From: Ruminococcus sp. UBA5884
GTDB lineage: Bacteria > Bacillota > Clostridia > Oscillospirales > Ruminococcaceae
Assembly (NCBI GenBank): GCA_002431975.1
Contig: DJFA01000076.1
Coordinates: forward strand, 10,648-27,102
Direction: 5' to 3'
Length of the DNA stretch: 16,455 nt
Shown: piece by piece, positions 9,301-14,667 of the stretch
Position numbering within the stretch: the first letter of the stretch is position 1
Layout: each line of letters begins with the position of its first letter
Notes under the pieces: generated by a model
The model's database searches: none
What the model saw: the letters and a program-made list of their open reading frames with translations, nothing else
Told to the model about the DNA's origin: nothing
Program-made: the position numbers and the translations under genes

Positions 9301-9759
9301 GAAAATACAGATGTTCCGGCTCTCGGAGCAGATGTTCATAAACTCTGGAGAAATGCTGATGGTTCTATAAATGTTCATGGCTTCCTTCAGGTTAAGGATT
9401 CAAGTGATTATAAGGATATGGGTGCAAAATTTGATGGTTCATCATCTGTTGAACCTGTAGTTACTGAACCTGTGGTTACAGTTACTGCTCCTGCAACTGA
9501 AACTTCTGAAACAGTTTCAGCAACTGCTTCAGAAAGTACAAATTCCGGTCTTCCGGCATATACACTGCTCGGAGATGCAACACTTGATAATGATGTTGAT
9601 GTAAGAGATGTAACGCTTGTCAATCAGTATATTGTTAAAATGGCAGATATGAGTGAACAGGCAATAGCTAATGCTGATGTTATAAAGGACAATACAGTTG
9701 ACCTTAAAGACCTCGGGCAGCTTAAAAAATATCTCATCAAAGTTATAACTGAGTTCTGA
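6385..9759 (+). CDS. Secreted dockerin-bearing double pectate lyase (PL1 + PL9)
   Basis: A 1124-residue extracellular enzyme predicted to cleave polygalacturonate by beta-elimination and to attach to a cellulosome scaffoldin. In order: signal peptide (about 1-35), an Fn3-like beta module (about 40-134), a PL1 right-handed beta-helix (about 140-545), a Thr-rich linker (about 565-608), a PL9 beta-helix (about 612-1010), a second linker, and a type I dockerin (1059-1124). In PL1 the calcium-site acids align with Asp316 and Asp320 (GDGSMDLK), and the catalytic-site basics with Lys340, Arg368 and Arg373 (RHPRIR). In PL9, Asp784, Asp808, Asp809 and Asp812 keep exactly the spacing of the PelL calcium site (209, 233, 234, 237), and Lys853 in NGFKLGG fits the catalytic base. 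The dockerin has two calcium-loop repeats. The enzyme is likely transcribed alone, with hairpins following it. Confidence 0.93.
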   Translation: MNYKKIAVAVTAFSMAFSSIICMPSDNLSCKDIFASTQVSAIENAVISESGAGFESAYVKWNDVSGADGYNVYYRKASDSSYTQLDNELIRKYSYGWRADAVGLPAGSYTLKVVPVSGKSEDTSKAAETSVLSVEAYNRDGFAHSNMSEGVGAYNNDGSLKENAVVLYVTEENKNNITMDVYTSDSKTTSCTGISAILKALQKGCEKRPIDIRLVGQITASGMTDSGDSYNLLFKSSSASKMASNITVEGIGDDATCYGFGIRGVRMHSFEIRNVAIMLFGDDGIALQDDNSNVWIHNNDIFYGTAGSDADQAKGDGSMDLKNDSQYITISYNHFWDSGKMSLCGMKSETGENWITYHHNWFDHSDSRHPRIRTMTVHVYNNYYDGNAKYGVGVTMGANAFVEANYFRNCPRPMMSSKQGSDALGEGTFSGENGGVIKSYNNIMENQTSYITYQQDSSSFDAYEASERNEEVPSSVKALAGGTGYNNFDTSSSMYSYTADNPADVPSIVMAGAGRLGGGDFKWEFDNSKDDADYSLNSELMAAIKSYKTELVSVGGNSVNGTGGDAEPVVTEVTEATTTTASETTVTTTKAPDETTVSQTTEKPSVTADAIYCSPDGNGDGSSVNSPASFEDALTAVKAGGVIYMLEGTYKYDHQITIAADNSGSAGAYKSIKAYNNADVKIDFSSQSYNMDDVSKNDRGLQVNGSYWYIYGIRFYGAADNGVYVAGKNNRIEMCVFEANRDTGLQIGRSGSSVTEFADWPSDNLILNCTSFNNMDPATGENADGFAAKLTCGNGNTFDGCISYNNVDDGWDLYAKSATGPIGVVTIRNCISFRNGQTSEGVFTKNSDGNGFKLGGGGVGTAHVIENCISFENKKHGFTDNNNPLFSSATKCTSYSNGMDSGANFQFDRCTSGTFKDLLSFDNQSNTSDKFNGNIDHSVFYNSKKYYLVTAPTAIANGKTDNADKGPSADDFENTDVPALGADVHKLWRNADGSINVHGFLQVKDSSDYKDMGAKFDGSSSVEPVVTEPVVTVTAPATETSETVSATASESTNSGLPAYTLLGDATLDNDVDVRDVTLVNQYIVKMADMSEQAIANADVIKDNTVDLKDLGQLKKYLIKVITEF
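9561..9756 (+). other. Type I dockerin module (C-terminal part of the pectate lyase)
   Basis: Two F-hand-like calcium loops are visible: DATLDNDVDVRD starting at residue 1064, and DVIKDNTVDLKD in the second repeat, each followed by a helix with a Tyr (NQYIVK, KKYLIK). Position 6 of each loop is Asn rather than the usual Gly, and position 3 of the second loop is Ile rather than Asn/Asp, so the second calcium site is slightly atypical. The module docks the enzyme to a cohesin on a scaffoldin. Confidence 0.9.
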
Positions 9760-9805
9760 TAATAAACCCATATAAAAATTAATTGTTCCTAAAGAACAGC
9801 GTTTT

Positions 9806-9828
9806 AAGGGGATTAAAAAAATCCCCTT
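9806..9828 (+). terminator. Hairpin after the pectate lyase gene
   Basis: AAGGGGATT (9806-9814) pairs perfectly with AATCCCCTT (9820-9828) around a loop of five A bases. It lies 47 bases past the stop codon. Only a short T pair follows, so termination strength is uncertain. Confidence 0.55.
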
Positions 9829-9894
9829 GATACAGCTGTAACGCAATTCAAGCCGGTTTCGGGAAAACTTTTCTCATATGAATAAAATGGCTGG

Positions 9895-9936
9895 AAAATC
9901 CGTATATGCGTGTCATATGCGGATTTTTCATTTTAT
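9895..9936 (+). terminator. Second hairpin with T-tract in the 9760-10136 gap
   Basis: AAAATCCGTATATG (9895-9908) pairs with CATATGCGGATTTT (9914-9927), with one G-U wobble, around a five-base loop, followed by TTTTTCATTTT. This is the better terminator shape of the two in this gap and lies about 50 bases before the promoter of the next operon. What lies between the two hairpins (9829-9894) has no gene that I can support; AGCC/GGCT ends could close a further weak stem. Confidence 0.65.
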
Positions 9937-9987
9937 CATGAACTTCGTAATATTGCATAAAAAATAACGTGAATTATCAGACTGTAC

Positions 9988-10016
9988 TTGACTTTTTGCT
10001 GATACTGTGCTATTAT
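9988..10016 (+). promoter_or_regulatory. Promoter of the GGDEF / sensor / lipoprotein operon
   Basis: TTGACT (9988-9993), a 17-base spacer and TATTAT (10011-10016) preceded by TGC (extended -10) form a near-consensus sigma-A promoter. Transcription would start near 10023. The resulting leader of about 115 bases contains the hairpin repeat at 10074-10096. Confidence 0.75.
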
Positions 10017-10073
10017 ATATATGTAAACCAATAGAATATATAATTCTTTGCTGAAATGATTTTGAAAATTTAC

Positions 10074-10096
10074 AGGGCGGACAAAGTTCGCCCGTT
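10074..10096 (+). repeat. Dispersed hairpin repeat, copy 4 (in the operon leader)
   Basis: GGGCGGAC-AAA-GTTCGCCC (10075-10093) keeps the GGGCG...CGCCCGTT frame, with one G-U pair in the stem. Unlike the other copies it lies upstream of a gene, inside the predicted 5' leader and about 30 bases before the ribosome site. If the first ATG (10056) were used, the repeat would be translated, which argues for the later TTG start. Confidence 0.65.
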
Positions 10097-10136
10097 GTTT
10101 TTTCAGATTAATTTGTGTACAAAGCAGGTGAAAACT

Positions 10137-11417
10137 TTGAAATCTAAATTGAAAAATCAAATAAGAAAAAAATTTATTCTGTCAATATTTATTTTTATAG
10201 TTTTAGGATTCTTTTTATGCTTTATCTGTATAAATTCCCTGAGCCGGAAATATACTGCCGCACTTGCAGATTCTGCTGCTGAATTTACTGCTTCAGTCAT
10301 AAATGCTGATGATGCTAAAAATTATATTATTACACGAAAAAAAGATGATAACTATAATGATGTGCTTAATTCACTTTGTAAATATGCAGATAATTCTGAA
10401 AGCATTTCAAGAATATCGCTTGTAAGCTTCAGCAATTCAGCAGGATATTATATTTTCGATACAGGAGGAGAAAATCTCGGTACAAAAGTTGACTATGATG
10501 AATATAATCTGTCAGTAAAGGCAGAGCTTATCAACGGCAAAAACAAATGGTATCATTCAGATAAAGGCAATCTGTATTCATATGTGCCTTTAAGAACTGT
10601 TGATGACCGTCTTGCCGGATACATAATTACTGAAATCGATAACTCATTTAAAATCAGATGCCTGATTTTTACAGCATCAGGATTTGTTCTGCTTTTCATT
10701 ATAGGGCTTGCACTTAATTTTACAGTTATGTTTTTTATAGAAAAAGAGGTCTTTTCTCCTATAAAAAAATTTACAGACGCTGTTTCCGGATTTACAGGTT
10801 CTGTTTCCGGTCAGGATACTGATACATCAGTGCTTTTTCAGACTCATGAGGATAATGAGATAGGCTATCTCGGAAAAGCTATTCAGAAAATGTTTCTGGA
10901 TATAAATGATTCAACAAAAAATCTTTCAGAGGCTGTTCATGAAGCTACTCATGATGGAATGACTCAGGTTTTCAATAAAAGATACTATAATAATATGGTT
11001 AACGAATTTGCAAATAGTTCATCAATCTGTATAATATACTTTGATGTCAATAATTTAAAGCTTATGAATGATACTCAGGGGCATGAGAGCGGTGACTATG
11101 TTATAAAACAGGCGGCTGATTATATCCGTCAGTTTACAGGTGATTCATCATACTGTTTCAGAATGGGCGGAGATGAATTTCTGTTTGTAAGCAAAAACTG
11201 TACATTCAATGAAATTGACCGCATAATTTCTCAGCTTGACAATGATGCACCTTATATTTTAAGCCGTGAAAGCGATAAAATCAAATGTGCTCTTTCTTAT
11301 GGCTATTCATATGGAAAGGGAAGCTTTTCATATGAAAAACTGCTTGCAGAAGCTGAAGAAAATATGTATGCAAAGAAAACTGAACTTAAAAAGCTTCTTA
11401 ATATGCCTGAAAGATAA
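10137..11417 (+). CDS. Membrane-bound diguanylate cyclase (GGDEF)
   Basis: Predicted to make cyclic di-GMP from two GTP in response to an extracellular signal. From the TTG start it has 426 residues: a basic N-terminus, TM1 (about 14-35), an extracytoplasmic Cache/PAS-like sensor (about 36-170), TM2 (about 175-201), a HAMP-like linker (about 200-255) and a GGDEF domain (about 272-420). The domain begins ATHDGMTQVFNKRYY. It has the metal-site Asp in YFDVNNLKLMND and an intact RMGGDEF signature (GGDEF at 344-348), so it should be catalytic. The inhibitory RxxD I-site is absent at the usual position. I chose TTG at 10137-10139 because AGGTGA (10126-10131) sits eight bases upstream. The longer ATG frame (10056) has no ribosome site and runs through a repeat. 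It is the first gene of a four-gene operon, 14 bases before the next. Confidence 0.9.
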   Translation: MKSKLKNQIRKKFILSIFIFIVLGFFLCFICINSLSRKYTAALADSAAEFTASVINADDAKNYIITRKKDDNYNDVLNSLCKYADNSESISRISLVSFSNSAGYYIFDTGGENLGTKVDYDEYNLSVKAELINGKNKWYHSDKGNLYSYVPLRTVDDRLAGYIITEIDNSFKIRCLIFTASGFVLLFIIGLALNFTVMFFIEKEVFSPIKKFTDAVSGFTGSVSGQDTDTSVLFQTHEDNEIGYLGKAIQKMFLDINDSTKNLSEAVHEATHDGMTQVFNKRYYNNMVNEFANSSSICIIYFDVNNLKLMNDTQGHESGDYVIKQAADYIRQFTGDSSYCFRMGGDEFLFVSKNCTFNEIDRIISQLDNDAPYILSRESDKIKCALSYGYSYGKGSFSYEKLLAEAEENMYAKKTELKKLLNMPER

Positions 11418-11431
11418 CGGCGGGGGATAAT

Positions 11432-13024
11432 ATGAAATTTGACAAAACAATTAAACTTAATTATATTCTTAATATGAAAAAAAGAACAAGAACAAATCTT
11501 ATTATTCTGATTGTCATAACTCTTATAGCAGCATTTGACCTTGTTCTTGTTAAAAATATCTCTGATTCTGAAAAAAAACATGAAGCAGAACTCGAACAGA
11601 CCGTAATTACCGCTTCAGAACAGTATATAAACTTTTTTATAGAAAATGTTGTTGCAATCGGAAAAAGTATTTATACCAACAGCAATATATATGATTTTCT
11701 TAATAAAGATTATGCTTCCGCACTTGAATACTATGATGCATTTTATGAGCTTGAAAGCAATAACTATCTCATTATATCAGAAAACAGCAGCATTAAAAAA
11801 TGTACTGTATATACAGATAATCCCACTGTTTTAAATGGCGGAAATATTATGAATCTTTCTGGTTTAAAAGATGAAAAATGGTATGTTCAGTTTCAGAAGC
11901 TTTCAAAACCAATGATTCTTTTTTGCAATAAGGATACAAAAACATTTTCAATTATACGAAAGCTTGATTATTATAATCTCCGGACAGGTGAATGCTATTT
12001 AAAACTTGACCTCAATAATGATACTATTCAGGAAACTCTCAGCAAATTCGACTTTGAAGGAGAACTCTATATTATGAGTGACGGAGTTCTTTTTTACAGC
12101 AATCAGCCCGATGTTAATGATGATGATGTAAATATCGGTGCGGATTATATATGTTATACACAAAACTATTATTCTGCTGATATGGAGTTCTTTGCATATT
12201 CAGACAACAATTCATTTTTAAATTCATTAAGACAGAACTTTATTATCGAAATCATATTTTTAATAATTCTTATATCAGGTATAATTATACTTTCCTTTAT
12301 AATGAAAAGCTATATCATACGCATTAAAAAATCAGTTGAATTCTATGACGAAAACAGGTCGTTTGTGGGATTGCCGAAGGAATATATCGGCGATGATGAT
12401 TTAGGTCAGCTTTATATGCATTGTATATCTCTTTCAGATAAGCTAACTCTGAAACAGCATGAATATGAAAGATGCAGAGATATTCTGATAAAACGAAGCA
12501 GCAGCATTAATGAACTGCTTATTTCTGCTTTAAGTCTTGATTCTGTAAATTCATTTATTATGAAATATCCGTCTGATAAATACAGCTATGGCGATTTTAC
12601 AGAGTGTATCGCTCTTGAAAAAGAATTTGAAATTCTTTTTACACTTGAAAAATATGGCATGAAAATATCAGCTGATAAAAACATTGACTGCGAAAATCTT
12701 TTTATACTTCCGTTTTCTCTTGCCAGTATGGCAGCATATTTCATGGACTATGATAAAAATGCTGAGCTGAATATTGAATGCTGTGATGGATTCCTGATAT
12801 TTGATATAAAAACTGATAATAAACTCCCTCAGAGTAAAGTGTTGAAATTTCATGCAGTTTTTGAAAACAATTTTAATCAGGATATTTCCTTTAAAAACGG
12901 ATATGAATTTAATCCGTTTATAAGAATTAAAAAATATTATGCAACAGGTGTTTCTGAAATTATTTCAGAAGAAAATGGTTTCAGATTTACTATTAAAATA
13001 AATACAGATTCTTTGATGAGGTGA
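11432..13024 (+). CDS. YesM/LytS-type two-TM sensor with degenerate kinase domain (putative pseudokinase)
   Basis: A 530-residue membrane protein with TM1 at about 22-40, a large extracytoplasmic dCache-like sensor (about 43-262), TM2 at about 268-291 and a cytoplasmic region to 530. The sensor resembles that of YesM-type sugar-responsive histidine kinases, with motifs such as YFL-type N-terminal helices, a VYTDNP block and a WYVQFQ block. The cytoplasmic part keeps the fold signature: CIALEKEFEILFTLEKYG aligns with the helix before the ATPase, ILPFSL with the usual PxLLQP, and GFRFTIKIN with the final strand. The phosphoacceptor NPHF motif is missing, and the N-box position reads LASMAAYF (about 430-437) instead of QPLVENA. 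It therefore probably cannot autophosphorylate. GGGGG upstream of the ATG gives the ribosome site; the stop is part of the GAGGTGA ribosome site of the next gene. No partner response regulator is adjacent. Confidence 0.7.
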   Translation: MKFDKTIKLNYILNMKKRTRTNLIILIVITLIAAFDLVLVKNISDSEKKHEAELEQTVITASEQYINFFIENVVAIGKSIYTNSNIYDFLNKDYASALEYYDAFYELESNNYLIISENSSIKKCTVYTDNPTVLNGGNIMNLSGLKDEKWYVQFQKLSKPMILFCNKDTKTFSIIRKLDYYNLRTGECYLKLDLNNDTIQETLSKFDFEGELYIMSDGVLFYSNQPDVNDDDVNIGADYICYTQNYYSADMEFFAYSDNNSFLNSLRQNFIIEIIFLIILISGIIILSFIMKSYIIRIKKSVEFYDENRSFVGLPKEYIGDDDLGQLYMHCISLSDKLTLKQHEYERCRDILIKRSSSINELLISALSLDSVNSFIMKYPSDKYSYGDFTECIALEKEFEILFTLEKYGMKISADKNIDCENLFILPFSLASMAAYFMDYDKNAELNIECCDGFLIFDIKTDNKLPQSKVLKFHAVFENNFNQDISFKNGYEFNPFIRIKKYYATGVSEIISEENGFRFTIKINTDSLMR

Positions 13025-13028
13025 ATTT

Positions 13029-14654
13029 ATGAAAAAATTAAAACTCGGCGGATTAATTATTTCCTCTTTGTTGCTTGTTTCATCATTTACAGCGTGCAGT
13101 GATAAAAAAGATGAAGATGAAATTCGTGTTTACAGCAGCTTTTTTAATGCACAGCTCAATCCAATCGACCCTGATAACGATATCCAGCAGATAATTGCTG
13201 AAAAAACAGGTGCAAAATGTATTGAATCATGGCTTCAGGAAGGTGATGATTCTGAAAAAATAATCAGCAATATGATAATGTCAAATGAGTATCCTGATTT
13301 TATCTATCCGTCTGCTGACGGCTGTCAGAAGCTTATACAGGCAAATGCTTTAATACCTATTGATGAATACTGGGACGATTATCCTAATCTTAAAAATTAT
13401 TTTACAGAAGATGAATGGAACAGAATACGTTATGAAGACGGTCATGTTTATTATGTGCCATCATTTTCAAAATGCTATATGTATGATACAAATACAATTC
13501 ATAATGATGAGGCATTCTGGGTACAGGTAAAAGTTCTCAAATGGGCAGGATATCCAAAAATAACTACTCTTGATGAATATTTTGATTTGCTTGAAAGATA
13601 TGTGGCTGCAAATCCGACTGCTGAAGACGGTTCACCAAATATTGCATATGAAATTCTTGCGGATAAATCTATTTTCTTCTGCCTTGATAATCCTCCGCAG
13701 TTCCTTGACGGCTATCCGAATGACGGAGCGTGTATAGTCGATTCTGAAAATCTTGTGGCAATTGATTATAATACTACTCCTACAGCTGAAAAATGGTTCA
13801 GAAAACTTAATGAGGAATACCATAAGGGAATAATTGACCCTGAATGTTTTGTACTTACTCCTGAACAGTACTATAATAAAATCAAAACCGGAAATGTTCT
13901 CGGAATGGTTGACCAGTACTGGAATTTCAGACGAGCTACAAAGGAGCTTCCTGATGAATGTCAGTATGTGCCTCTCGGAGTAGTCATTGAAGATGGCATT
14001 GAAGAACATTATCATTCACAGACCGCTTTTGACAGCTCTCAGGGAGTCGGAATTACAGTAAGCTGTGATGATATTGATGGAGCTTTGAAATTTATGAATG
14101 ATTTGCTTGACCCTGAAATTCTTAATCTGCGTTTCTGGGGAGTTGAAGGAGTCGATTATGAAGTAGGTGATGACGGGGTTTTCTATCTCAATGATGAACA
14201 GACCGCTCACAGAGGCGACAGCAAATATGAAGCTGCACACCGCTGTGTATATACATATTTCCCTTATTACTGGGGTATGAATCAGGACGGAATAAATGCT
14301 TATACAAGTTCATATCAGCCCGGTGAATTTTATAAAAGTCTTAGCGATATCATGAAAGAATGCTTTGATGCATATGGTGTAAAGACATATGTTGAAATGC
14401 TCAATCAGGCAGGGGAAAATCCTCCTTGGTATCCAATGTGGTCTTACAGTGGCACTTTTACAGAGGATACTCCATATGGAAAAGCTAAATTTGATATGGA
14501 AGAAGTTAAATACGAATATCTTCCGAAAGTCGTTATGAGTGACGATTTTGATTCAGAATGGGAACAGTATATGAAAGTTTATAATGAAAAATGTGATGTA
14601 AAGGCATATCTTGATGAACTTACGGCTGAAATAAGAAGATGTGCCGGAAAGTAG
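13029..14654 (+). CDS. Extracellular solute-binding lipoprotein, LplA-like (paralogue A)
   Basis: A 541-residue lipoprotein: the signal peptide ends in FTAC with Cys23 as the lipidated residue, followed by an acidic tether. The mature part looks like the large family 1 carbohydrate-binding proteins of the LplA/YtcQ type. Visible features are a DIQQIIAEKTG start, PDFIYPSADG, LIPIDEYWDDY, a PTAEKWFRKLNEEYHKGIID block and aromatic-rich WYPMWSY near the C-terminus. Such proteins normally deliver oligosaccharides to a two-permease ABC importer, but no permease gene lies here. The ATG has an ideal ribosome site (GAGG, seven bases upstream) that overlaps the stop of the sensor gene, so translation is likely coupled. 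The ligand is unknown; the neighbouring pectinase and dockerin genes suggest a plant glycan, as inference only. Confidence 0.85.
   Translation: MKKLKLGGLIISSLLLVSSFTACSDKKDEDEIRVYSSFFNAQLNPIDPDNDIQQIIAEKTGAKCIESWLQEGDDSEKIISNMIMSNEYPDFIYPSADGCQKLIQANALIPIDEYWDDYPNLKNYFTEDEWNRIRYEDGHVYYVPSFSKCYMYDTNTIHNDEAFWVQVKVLKWAGYPKITTLDEYFDLLERYVAANPTAEDGSPNIAYEILADKSIFFCLDNPPQFLDGYPNDGACIVDSENLVAIDYNTTPTAEKWFRKLNEEYHKGIIDPECFVLTPEQYYNKIKTGNVLGMVDQYWNFRRATKELPDECQYVPLGVVIEDGIEEHYHSQTAFDSSQGVGITVSCDDIDGALKFMNDLLDPEILNLRFWGVEGVDYEVGDDGVFYLNDEQTAHRGDSKYEAAHRCVYTYFPYYWGMNQDGINAYTSSYQPGEFYKSLSDIMKECFDAYGVKTYVEMLNQAGENPPWYPMWSYSGTFTEDTPYGKAKFDMEEVKYEYLPKVVMSDDFDSEWEQYMKVYNEKCDVKAYLDELTAEIRRCAGK
13716..13819 (+). 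repeat. Near-identical block shared with paralogue B, copy 1
   Basis: This 104-base block matches 15322-15425 with only two mismatches, and its last 76 bases (13744-13819) are identical. Outside it the two genes differ at many third positions. It covers the NDGACIVD...ENLVAIDYNTTPTAEKW region. Recent gene conversion between the tandem copies is the simplest explanation. Confidence 0.85.
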
Positions 14655-14667
14655 TTGGTGCTGCTCT

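Noticed and set aside
9529..9846. Minus-strand 105-codon frame over the end of the pectate lyase gene
   Set aside because: Most of it is antisense to the dockerin coding region, it crosses the downstream hairpin, and its translation resembles no protein family.
9760..10136. A c-di-GMP riboswitch upstream of the GGDEF gene
   Set aside because: I looked for GEMM-I and GEMM-II type conserved cores and saw none; the only structures are terminator-like hairpins and the dispersed repeat.
10056..10136. The ATG at 10056 as start of the GGDEF protein
   Set aside because: It has no ribosome site and the added residues are translated through a dispersed repeat, whereas TTG 10137 has AGGTGA at good spacing followed by a normal basic and TM start.
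14641..14667. The GTG at 14641 as start of the second lipoprotein
   Set aside because: It would put nine residues before the signal peptide and overlap the end of the upstream gene; the ATG at 14668 gives a regular lipoprotein signal.
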